From positions 15,257-79,256 of the forward strand of contig CBDFHV010000029.1 of NCBI GenBank assembly GCA_965247705.1: a DNA stretch of 64,000 nt. Direction: 5' to 3'. The translations under genes and the position numbers were made by a program. The stretch is from CBDFHV01 sp965247705. GTDB taxonomy: Bacteria; Pseudomonadota; Alphaproteobacteria; Rhodospirillales; CAMCUA01. Shown piece after piece: positions 34,962-42,408 of the stretch (its first letter is position 1; each line of letters opens with the position of its first letter). The notes below the pieces were generated by a model, which saw only the letters and a program-made list of their open reading frames with translations, was not told where the DNA came from and searched no databases.

Positions 34962-35557
34962 CGAACGCGCGGCCGGACACAGCTTCTCCCTCCCCCTTGG
35001 AGGGGGAGGGCAGGGGTGGGGGGGACCGTTGCAGTCGATGGATTGCCGGGTCCATTGTCACTCTCTCGTTGTTTTTCCAGGCACCGCTTGCTTCCGCCGC
35101 TTACGTCACCTTCCACCAGGTCTTCGGCGATTGGGCGGTAACCTGCTGGCGCAACGAGGCCAACGGGCGCTCGGACTGCGCCCTGTCCGCCCCGCCGCCC
35201 CGCCTGGAGCGGGCGCCGATTAGCGTGGTGCAGGTCACCGAGCCGATTTCGGGGGGCTTCGCGCTCACCGTGGAGGCCCGGGAGGCGACGGCAACCGGTG
35301 CAACGGTGTCCTTGCAGGTGGATGCGGGATCGGTCCTCCAAGCACCACTGGGGGCGGATTACGTGGCGCGCTGGACCAGTACCGACGCCGGACCCGTGGT
35401 GGCGGAGATGCTGGAAGGCAAGACTCTCCGGGTGACGTCACCCGCGCCCGGTTCCGGGGCACCGCAGGAAGAAGTGCTGTCCCTGCAGGACTTCGGCCAG
35501 GCCTTCGAGGTGTTGCGGGTCAATCTCCGCCAGCGGGGAATCATCCGCGACCGCTGA
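34955..35557 (+). CDS. Invasion-associated locus B (IalB)-like exported protein
   Basis: 200 residues from ATG 34955, which overlaps the preceding stop. A signal peptide-like hydrophobic stretch (GSIVTLSLFFQAPLASAA) is at ~30-48. The mature part has FGDWAVTCWRNEANG and a second cysteine in RSDCALS, the pattern of the IalB-type family, a periplasmic domain with a presumed role in envelope integrity. It is unusual that the first ~25 codons are made of a C-rich/G-rich palindromic repeat (SPSPLEGEGRGGG); no other in-frame start lies between it and the signal peptide, so the N-terminus is uncertain. Confidence 0.65.
   Translation: MLTNARPDTASPSPLEGEGRGGGDRCSRWIAGSIVTLSLFFQAPLASAAYVTFHQVFGDWAVTCWRNEANGRSDCALSAPPPRLERAPISVVQVTEPISGGFALTVEAREATATGATVSLQVDAGSVLQAPLGADYVARWTSTDAGPVVAEMLEGKTLRVTSPAPGSGAPQEEVLSLQDFGQAFEVLRVNLRQRGIIRDR
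34988..35010. repeat. REP-like palindrome inside the 5' end of the IalB-like gene
   Basis: CCCTCCCCCT (34988-34997) and AGGGGGAGGG (35001-35010) form a perfect 10-bp stem around TGG, followed by CAGGGGTGGGGG. A similar C-rich palindrome is at 11926-11985. In the downstream gene it encodes SPLEGEGRGGG. Confidence 0.75.
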
Positions 35558-35637
35558 CGCCCCGCCGATTCCCTCAGACGGCGGAATGTGATATTGTTCA
35601 AGGGCGTTACGAAGACAATCGGAACGGAACGGCCAGA

Positions 35638-35814
35638 ATGACCGTCGGCGCCGTCGGATCGTCCAGCCTGGGGCTGGCGCTTCAGTCCTTGAAACAGGCG
35701 ATCCAACAGGAGCAGCAGGTCTTGCAGCTCATCCAGCAGGTCACCCGCGGCGGCGGCCTGTCCAGCGGTGCGCCCAGTGGCGGGCGCGGCACCGTTCTCG
35801 ACATTCTCGTGTGA
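35638..35814 (+). CDS. Small Gln-rich helical protein, YjfB-like (putative motility)
   Basis: 58-residue product: MTVGAVGSSSLGLALQSLKQ, a Gln-rich helix (QAIQQEQQVLQLIQQV), a Gly/Ser linker and a conserved-looking RGTVLDILV end. I recall similar tiny proteins in Rhodospirillales annotated as putative motility protein YjfB-like. The codon use is like the neighbours. It is 80 bp after the IalB-like gene and convergent with a FliL-like gene. No clear ribosome site apart from GGCCAGA. Confidence 0.5.
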   Translation: MTVGAVGSSSLGLALQSLKQAIQQEQQVLQLIQQVTRGGGLSSGAPSGGRGTVLDILV

Positions 35815-35852
35815 CAGAAGTTCCAGGCGCCGCGGTGCCCGGACGCGGTCCC

Positions 35853-36308
35853 CTACTTGATCTTGCTGCAGCCCAGGGCGGTGGCCCGCGACCGGCTCGA
35901 ACCGGTGGAGAATTTCCTCAACCCGGGGACCAGTTCCACGTGGGAAACCAAGTTCTGCCGCAGGGCCTTGTTGGTCGCCTCCAGCAGCATGGGTTCCACC
36001 GCCGCCGTGTCCAACTTGCGGTCGGCGTTGACGGGAATGGGGTGGAGGGACAGGGTCTCCATGATCGCGTCCCGCAGGCGCGGCGACAGTTCGCAGATGG
36101 CGGAGACCAGGGAACTGTCGGTTACCTGGAGAAACAGTGTCACCGGCGTTTCGCGCAGGGATGCATCCGTGGGGCTATGGATGGGCGCGATAAAAGACAG
36201 CAGTTGAACCCGCGCCGAGCCATCGTCAGCGGGCGGCGTTTGGGCTCCGAGGTCATGACTGGTGCCCAGCACCAGGATAAGGGTGGCCATCCACAACTTT
36301 ACCAACAC
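35853..36308 (-). CDS. FliL-like exported protein
   Basis: 151 residues. The N-terminus MLVKLWMATLILVLGTSHDLGAQ is a signal peptide or anchor. The mature region VTLFLQVTDSSLVSAICEL SPRLRDAIMETLSL resembles the FliL flagellar basal-body domain (SPxLRDxxxxxL), but the match is by eye and modest. The end GCSKIK is Arg/Ser/Lys-rich. GTG 36308 is chosen for a GGAGGG placed 6 nt upstream; the frame is open to 36593 but that extension has no such signal. It is convergent with the small YjfB-like gene. Confidence 0.45.
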   Translation of the reverse strand: MLVKLWMATLILVLGTSHDLGAQTPPADDGSARVQLLSFIAPIHSPTDASLRETPVTLFLQVTDSSLVSAICELSPRLRDAIMETLSLHPIPVNADRKLDTAAVEPMLLEATNKALRQNLVSHVELVPGLRKFSTGSSRSRATALGCSKIK

Positions 36309-36436
36309 TTTCAACCCTCCATTCTTCGGCGTCCCCCCGTCCGGCGTCGGAAACTTGTATAGCAGCCTCGGCTGAACACAGGCTAGGGGTTTCCCTAAAT
36401 CTACCAGGAACGCGCTAAAGCCGTCAGTGACTCGTC

Positions 36437-37405
36437 TCACTCGGCGAACTGACCCATGTCGACCCGATTGATCAGCGGCTCCCCGTCCCGATAGCGTTTC
36501 AGGTTGTCGGCCACCAGTTGGGCGAAGCGCGCGTGGGCGGGCCCGCCCCAGCCCGCCACGTGGGGCGATACGATCAGCTTGTCGCTGTGCCACAGGAGAT
36601 CGTCGGTGGGCACCGGTTCCTGTTCCTGCACGTCCAGCCCCGCCCCGGCGACGACGCCGGCGTCCAGGGCGCGCAGAAGGGCCGTCTGGTCGATGACGCC
36701 GCCCCGGGCGACGTTGACGATCAGGGCCGAGGGCTTCATCAGGGCGAATTCGGCCTCGCCCAGCAGGTGGCGGGTCTCACGGGTCAGGGGCACCGACAGG
36801 ATCACGGCATCGAGCCGCGGCAGGATGTCACGCAGGCGCGCCACGGGCACCCCTTCGTCGGCGTACGCATCGGTGGCCCCGTCCCGGCTGACGGCGATCA
36901 CATGCATGTCGAAGGCCTTGAGCCGGCGGGCCACCTGCCGCCCGATGGAACCGTAGCCCACCACCGCGACGCTCCGCCCTTCCAGGGACATCACGTCGTC
37001 CACCAGCCCGTCCCGTCCCCAATCGCCGGCGATGCGGTTGCGTTCCATGCGGGGAATCCGTCGGGCCAGGCCGAGCAGCAGGGCGACCGCATGCTCGGCG
37101 CAGGTGGTGCCCCGCACGCCCCGGGCATTGCAGACGATCACCCCCTCGGGGAATCCGTGGCGGAGGAAGGGATCGAGGCCGACGGACCGGGTTTGAACGA
37201 ACTTGAGCCCGCGGGCGGTGTCCTTCAGCGCCTTGGCCTCATCAGCGCCATAAAGGTTGCCACTGACGATGAAGACCTCGGCGCCGGCGCCACAACGGGC
37301 GATGTCGGCGCCGCTGTCCACCCGCACCGCGTCCTCACCGACAAGCACCGCCTCCAGGACCTCCATCGCCACCGGGACGGCCGGCACCAGGTAGATGATC
37401 TTCAT
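36437..37405 (-). CDS. D-isomer-specific 2-hydroxyacid dehydrogenase
   Basis: 322-residue NAD(P)-dependent dehydrogenase of the phosphoglycerate/glyoxylate reductase type. The Rossmann motif VVGYGSIGRQVARR is at ~residue 147-160; the catalytic set is Arg in NVARGGVIDQ (~232), Glu in LDVQEQEPVP (~261) and His in VSPHVAGWG (~280). The substrate is not fixed by these motifs. It is divergent from the acetamidase gene with a gap of 128 bp that must hold both promoters. Confidence 0.9.
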   Translation of the reverse strand: MKIIYLVPAVPVAMEVLEAVLVGEDAVRVDSGADIARCGAGAEVFIVSGNLYGADEAKALKDTARGLKFVQTRSVGLDPFLRHGFPEGVIVCNARGVRGTTCAEHAVALLLGLARRIPRMERNRIAGDWGRDGLVDDVMSLEGRSVAVVGYGSIGRQVARRLKAFDMHVIAVSRDGATDAYADEGVPVARLRDILPRLDAVILSVPLTRETRHLLGEAEFALMKPSALIVNVARGGVIDQTALLRALDAGVVAGAGLDVQEQEPVPTDDLLWHSDKLIVSPHVAGWGGPAHARFAQLVADNLKRYRDGEPLINRVDMGQFAE

Positions 37406-37533
37406 GGGAACAGGCTCCGGAATGGCGGGCGGGTGTGGTCGAGGGACGGGCGCGCCAAGCCGTTCCTGACCGCCGGCGCGCCCGATGCTACTATGCCCCC
37501 CTTCGCGCCCTCAAGCCACGGAACGCTTCCATC

Positions 37534-38478
37534 ATGCCCCAGCATCACGAAGTCCCTTCCACCCCTGCCACCGTCCATTGGGGCTATTTCGAGTCCACCC
37601 TGGCGCCGGTGCTCGAGGTGGACTCCGGTGACACGGTGACCCTGAACTGCCTCACCGGCGAGCCCGCCATGCTGCCCGAAGGGGACTTCACGATCCTCCC
37701 CGACATGTTGCGGGTGTACGAGGAGTCGGAGCGGCCCATGCCCGGCCACATCCTCACCGGCCCGGTGGCGGTGCGGGGCGCCAAACCCGGCGACGTGCTG
37801 GAGGTCCGCATCAAGGACGTGCAGTTGCGCCAGGACTGGGGCTATACCCGCTTCCGCCCCCTCGGCGGCACCCTGCCGGAGGACTTCGAGCATACCCACG
37901 TGGTGCATACGCGCCTCGACGCCGAGGCCATGATGGGGCGCCTGCCGTGGGGCCTGGAGATCCCCTTGAGCCCCTTCTTCGGGGTGATGGGCGTTGCCCC
38001 GCCGCCCGCCTGGGGACGCATCATCTCCCTGATCCCCCGGGCCCACGGGGGCAACCTGGACCTCAAGGAGCTGGGCGCCGGATCGACCCTCTATCTGCCG
38101 GTGTTCAACGACGGCGCCCTTTTTTCCGCCGGCGACGGCCACGGGCGGCAAGGGGACGGCGAGGTCTGCTCCTCGGCCATCGAGACGGCGCTCAAGGGCA
38201 CGTTCGAGTTGCACCTGCGCAAGGACATGGCGCTGAGCTTTCCCCGCGCCGAGACGCCCACCCACTACATCACCATGGGAATCAACGAGGACCTGGACGA
38301 CGCCGCCAAGGAGGCGCTGCGCAACATGATCGGGCTGATCAGCGAGAAAGCCAATATCTCGCGGGACGACGCCTACATCCTCTCCAGCCTGGCCGTCGAC
38401 ATGCGCATCACCCAGCTTGTGAACCAACACAAGGGCGTCCACGCGGTGCTCGCCAAATTGGTGCTCCACGGGGAATAG
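37534..38478 (+). CDS. Acetamidase/formamidase family protein
   Basis: 314-residue amidase of the FmdA/AmdA family, which hydrolyses short amides to the acid and ammonia. Family marks: an N-terminal HWGYF, GDTVTLNCL, TGPVAVRGAKPGDVLEV (~80), GVMGVAPPPAWG (~155), PRAHGGNLDLKELGAGSTLYLPVF (in pieces) and DGHGRQGDGEVC (~200), with YITMGINEDLDDA near the C-terminus. ATG 37534 (MPQHHEVPSTPATVHWG) is chosen over an upstream in-frame start that would add 33 non-family residues. It lies next to hydantoinase genes, a nitrogen-scavenging theme. Confidence 0.9.
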   Translation: MPQHHEVPSTPATVHWGYFESTLAPVLEVDSGDTVTLNCLTGEPAMLPEGDFTILPDMLRVYEESERPMPGHILTGPVAVRGAKPGDVLEVRIKDVQLRQDWGYTRFRPLGGTLPEDFEHTHVVHTRLDAEAMMGRLPWGLEIPLSPFFGVMGVAPPPAWGRIISLIPRAHGGNLDLKELGAGSTLYLPVFNDGALFSAGDGHGRQGDGEVCSSAIETALKGTFELHLRKDMALSFPRAETPTHYITMGINEDLDDAAKEALRNMIGLISEKANISRDDAYILSSLAVDMRITQLVNQHKGVHAVLAKLVLHGE

Positions 38479-38494
38479 GGGCGGCGAGCGCCGC

Positions 38495-40189
38495 TTACTC
38501 CGCCGCCTCGCCGTAGTGATCGGCCAGATAGGCGTCGCTGAATTTGCCGCTTTCACGGTCCCCGGCCAGCAGTGCCGGGTCGCGCTCGGCCGCCGGGCCG
38601 TAGCCGCCGGCGCCGGGGGTTTCCACGACGATCCGCTCGTCGGGGCCAAGGGTGACGCCGGACGGCTTCACCTCCAGGGTTCGCTCGGTGCCGTCACCGG
38701 CGATCTTGACGAAACGGCCCGAGGCGCCCGCCTCGCCGCCGAAGATGCCCCACGGCTGGTGGCGAAAGCGCTCTCCGGCGCCGTTGAAGATACAGGCGTG
38801 ATCCACGGGACGGATGACCCGCCGCATGCCCATGCCGCCACGAAAGCGCCCGGCGCCCCCTGAATCGGCGATCAGGCCGTAGCTTTCCACCCGCAGCGGG
38901 TATTCCATCTCGATGGCTTCCACCGGCAGGTTGGAGGTGTTGGTGATGTGCACCTGCACCCCGTCCTTGCCGTCCTTGTCGACCCGGCCGCCGAAACCGC
39001 CACCGAGGGTCTCAAGGTACAGATAGCCGCGCCCGGTCTCGGGATCGATGCCGGAGAAGACGGCAGTGGTGTTGGCCCCGTTGGCCGCCCCCACCACCCG
39101 GTCGGGCAGGGCCCGGGCCATGGCGCCGATAACCACGTCGATGACCCGCTGGGAGGTATGGGCGCGGGCCGCCACCGGCGCCGGGAACACGCAGTCGACC
39201 AGGGTGCCGGGCTTGGTGACGCAGCGGAAAGCGTCCAGCACCCCCTGGTTGTTGGGCACATCCGGATCCAGCATGGCCTTCATGCAATAGCAGATGGCCG
39301 CCTCGGTGGCGTTGGTGGTCAGGTTGATGTTGCCCTGGACCTGGGGTGCGGTCTCGGTGAAGTCGAACACGACGTCTTCGCCGGCGACGGTAACCGTGAC
39401 CTTGATGAGGATGTCCTCGGCGCCCAGGCCGTCGTCGTCCATAACGTCCTCGAAGCCGTAGATGCCGTCCGGGATGTGGCGGATCATCTCCTTCATGCGC
39501 CGGTAGGTGCGGTCGATGATGTCGTCGAAGGCGGCCTTGAGGACCGGCCCCGGGTAGCGTTCCGCGGTTTCCTGGAGGCGCCGCTCGCCCAGGCGGCAGG
39601 CGGCGATCTGGGCGTAGTAGTCGCCCCGCCGCTCTTCGGGCAGGCGGACGTTCAGGAGCAGCACCTCGAAGAGGTCGGTTTGCAACGTACCCTGGACGTA
39701 GAGCTTGACCACGGGAATGCGCAGGCCCTCCTGGTAGATCTCCGACATGCCGCCGGCCATGGAGCCGGGCGCCATGCCGCCCACGTCGGCGTGGTGGGCG
39801 ATGTCGCAGACGAAGCAGATCAGTTCGCCGTCCAGGAACACCGGCAGCGCCATGTTAATGTCGGGGAGATGCGTGCCGCCGGCCACATGGGGGTCGTTGG
39901 CGACGAACAGGTCGCCCTCGTGGATCTGGTCCAAGGGGTACTTTTCGAGCAGGTGTTTCATCAACCCGCCCATGGAGGCGAGGTGGATGGGGATGGAGTT
40001 CTCCGCCTGCACCACCAGCCGTCCGCGGGCGTCCATGATCGCAGTGGAGTGGTCGTGGCGCTCCTTGATGTTGGTGGAGTACGCGCTCTTCATCAGGGCG
40101 ATGAAGGTCTCGTCGGTGATCGAGCGCAAAGCGTTGAACAGGATCTCCAGGGTTATGGGATCCAGGTCTTCGGGTTTCATCGTGCTCAT
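38495..40189 (-). CDS. Hydantoinase B/oxoprolinase family protein (HyuB-like)
   Basis: 564-residue HyuB-type subunit of an ATP-dependent N-methylhydantoinase/5-oxoprolinase/acetone carboxylase-like enzyme. Family segments: PITLEILFNALRSITDE, FVANDPHVAGGTHLPD, FVCDIAHHADVGGMAPGSM (~150), and the C-terminal GLIADSGGAGRFRGGMG. It overlaps its partner HyuA by 4 bp and is translated after it. Hydantoin, oxoproline or another cyclic amide is possible. Confidence 0.9.
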   Translation of the reverse strand: MSTMKPEDLDPITLEILFNALRSITDETFIALMKSAYSTNIKERHDHSTAIMDARGRLVVQAENSIPIHLASMGGLMKHLLEKYPLDQIHEGDLFVANDPHVAGGTHLPDINMALPVFLDGELICFVCDIAHHADVGGMAPGSMAGGMSEIYQEGLRIPVVKLYVQGTLQTDLFEVLLLNVRLPEERRGDYYAQIAACRLGERRLQETAERYPGPVLKAAFDDIIDRTYRRMKEMIRHIPDGIYGFEDVMDDDGLGAEDILIKVTVTVAGEDVVFDFTETAPQVQGNINLTTNATEAAICYCMKAMLDPDVPNNQGVLDAFRCVTKPGTLVDCVFPAPVAARAHTSQRVIDVVIGAMARALPDRVVGAANGANTTAVFSGIDPETGRGYLYLETLGGGFGGRVDKDGKDGVQVHITNTSNLPVEAIEMEYPLRVESYGLIADSGGAGRFRGGMGMRRVIRPVDHACIFNGAGERFRHQPWGIFGGEAGASGRFVKIAGDGTERTLEVKPSGVTLGPDERIVVETPGAGGYGPAAERDPALLAGDRESGKFSDAYLADHYGEAAE

Positions 40190-42249
40190 GGGGCCACCTC
40201 GATAAAGAGGTTGAGGGCCGCGTCCACGGTGGCCCCGTCGCCGGGGAAGACCAACGTGGTCGCGTCCAGTTGTTCGATGACCGCCGGCCCCTTGATGGTG
40301 TGGCCGACAGCCAGGTCGTCGCGGTGAAAGACCGGTGTGTCGGTGGGCGAATCGGCCGCGAACCAGACCCGGCGCCGCGAAGTGGGCTGGGGCATCGCCG
40401 GGGCGCCGCCGGTGCCCCGCGGCGGCGGCGGCACCGGATGCAACCCGCGGGCGGTGAGCCGGAAGTTGATCACCTCCACCGGGTCGTCGGCGTTGCTGAA
40501 GCCGTAGTTCATTTCGTGGACGCCGCCGAACAACGCCCGCAGCCGATCGGCCCCCGGCAGGGCCGGCGCCTGGTCGGCCGGGCCGCTGTTTTCGATGGGC
40601 ACGGCGAGTTCGAAGTTCTGGCCCACGTAGCGCATGTCCAGGCTGAGCTGAAGCAGCCGCAGTTCAGGCTTTACGTTCTCGTCGCCGAACCAGGCCTGGG
40701 CCTCGGCCACCATCTCGGCCACCTGAGCGGCCATGGTGGGCACGGTGGTCTCGTCCACCGGCAGCCGGCCCGAGCGCACGAAGTCCTCCTTCAGGTCCGA
40801 GACCACCAGGCCCTGGGCGCACAGGATGCCGGGCGCCAGGGGCACCAGGATGGTGCGGATGCCCAGTTCCCGGGCCACCATGTTGGCGTGCAGCGCGCCG
40901 GCGCCGCCGAAGGGCATGAGGGTGAACTCCCGGGGGTCGTGGCCCCGCTCCACCGACACCGAGCGGATCGCTCGCACCATGTTGGCCGAAACGATGCCCA
41001 GGATGCCGTGGGCGGTTTTCTCGATGCTGTAGCCGAGATGCTCGGCGATGGGCTGGACAGCGCGGCGCGAGGCCTCCGGATCCACCGTCATCTCGCCGCC
41101 CAGGAGACCGGCCGGCGACAGGCGGCCGAGGATCATGTTGGCGTCGGTGACCGTCGGCTGGTCGCCCCCCTGGCCATAGCAGGCCGGCCCCGGGTCGGCG
41201 CCGGCGCTGATCGGCCCCACCTTCATCAGCCCGTCGCGATCGAACCAGGCGATGGAGCCGCCGCCGGCGCCCACGGTGTTGATGTCGATCATCGGTTGGC
41301 GGACGGGGAAGTCGGCCACGCTGCGGCTGTAGCTGAGGCCCGCCTCGTGGTGGCGGATCAGGCACACGTCGGCGCTGGTGCCGCCCATGTCGAGGGTGAT
41401 GACGCTGGGGCGATCGGACAGTCGCGCCATGTGGATAGCGCCGATGGCCCCGGCCGCGGGACCCGAAAGCGCGGTGCGGATGGGAAACTGGCGCGCCCGG
41501 GTGATGGACATCAGGCCGCCGCTGGACTGATTGATGCCGATGGTGGCGCTGGGCAAATCCGTCGCCAGGGCCCGCTCCAGGAACGTCATGTAGTCGCTCA
41601 GGGTCGGCTGCATGTAGCTGTTGAGCAGGGTCGTCGAAAAGCGCTCGTATTCGCGAAACTCCGGCTGCACCTCGCTCGACAGGGACACGAAAAGGTCTGG
41701 CAGGGCGGCCCTCAAGGCGTCGCCGACTCGCCGTTCATGCGACGGATTGAGAAAGGAGAACAGTAGGCAGACGGCGCAGGCCTTGACGCCGGCGCGGCGC
41801 ACGTCCTCGACCGCCCCGGCGATGGCTTCATCGGTCAGTTCGGTCACCACCTGGCCCTTGGAACCGATTCGTTCCCGAACCTCGAAACGGCGATGGCGGG
41901 GGGCCAAGGGCGGTGGATTATCGGCGTGGAAGTCGTACATCTTGGGGCGGATTTGCCGCCCGATCTCCATCAGGTCGCGGAACCCCTCAGTGGTGATCAC
42001 CGCCACGTCGGCGCCGATGCGCTGAATCAGGGCGTTGGTCCCCACCGTCGTGCCGTGGGCCAGGCGGGTGATCTCCCCCGGCGGGATGTCCTTCTCGGCG
42101 CAAAGCCGCTTCAACCCGTCGACGATTGCGGTGGCGGGATTGGCCGGCGTCGAAGGCGTCTTGTGGACGAACTCGACGCCGTTCGCCTCGTCGAGGGCAT
42201 AGAAGTCGGTAAACGTGCCGCCGACGTCGACGCCGACCAACCAGCTCAT
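40186..42249 (-). CDS. Hydantoinase A/oxoprolinase family protein (HyuA-like)
   Basis: 687-residue ATP-binding subunit. The N-terminal hydantoinase A region opens SWLVGVDVGGTFTDFYAL with the phosphate loop, then LAHGTTVGTNALIQRIG (~75), GPAAGAIGAIHMARL and TLDMGGTSADVCLI (~290) and the GAGGGSIAW motif. It is followed by the HyuB gene with a 4-bp overlap. The HyuA-HyuB pair, the amidase and the molybdenum enzyme next to it suggest nitrogen or carbon salvage of cyclic compounds; that is inference. Confidence 0.92.
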   Translation of the reverse strand: MSWLVGVDVGGTFTDFYALDEANGVEFVHKTPSTPANPATAIVDGLKRLCAEKDIPPGEITRLAHGTTVGTNALIQRIGADVAVITTEGFRDLMEIGRQIRPKMYDFHADNPPPLAPRHRRFEVRERIGSKGQVVTELTDEAIAGAVEDVRRAGVKACAVCLLFSFLNPSHERRVGDALRAALPDLFVSLSSEVQPEFREYERFSTTLLNSYMQPTLSDYMTFLERALATDLPSATIGINQSSGGLMSITRARQFPIRTALSGPAAGAIGAIHMARLSDRPSVITLDMGGTSADVCLIRHHEAGLSYSRSVADFPVRQPMIDINTVGAGGGSIAWFDRDGLMKVGPISAGADPGPACYGQGGDQPTVTDANMILGRLSPAGLLGGEMTVDPEASRRAVQPIAEHLGYSIEKTAHGILGIVSANMVRAIRSVSVERGHDPREFTLMPFGGAGALHANMVARELGIRTILVPLAPGILCAQGLVVSDLKEDFVRSGRLPVDETTVPTMAAQVAEMVAEAQAWFGDENVKPELRLLQLSLDMRYVGQNFELAVPIENSGPADQAPALPGADRLRALFGGVHEMNYGFSNADDPVEVINFRLTARGLHPVPPPPRGTGGAPAMPQPTSRRRVWFAADSPTDTPVFHRDDLAVGHTIKGPAVIEQLDATTLVFPGDGATVDAALNLFIEVAP

Positions 42250-42408
42250 GGATTTGCCGCCTTTTTCTGATAGGAGAGGAAACCGGGAAGGGGCCGCACG
42301 TTAGGAATTCGGGCCGCCGCCTGTCAATCGGTCGGCGGGGCTTTTCAAGGGGGTCGGCGACGGGCAGGATCGCGCCGGTCCGAAATGGGCAGTAAGCAAC
42401 GGGGATCC

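Noticed and set aside
34733..35557. A 274-codon fusion reading through the haloacid dehalogenase gene into the IalB-like gene
   Set aside because: The first part is out of frame with the well-supported dehalogenase; the start at 34955 is sufficient.
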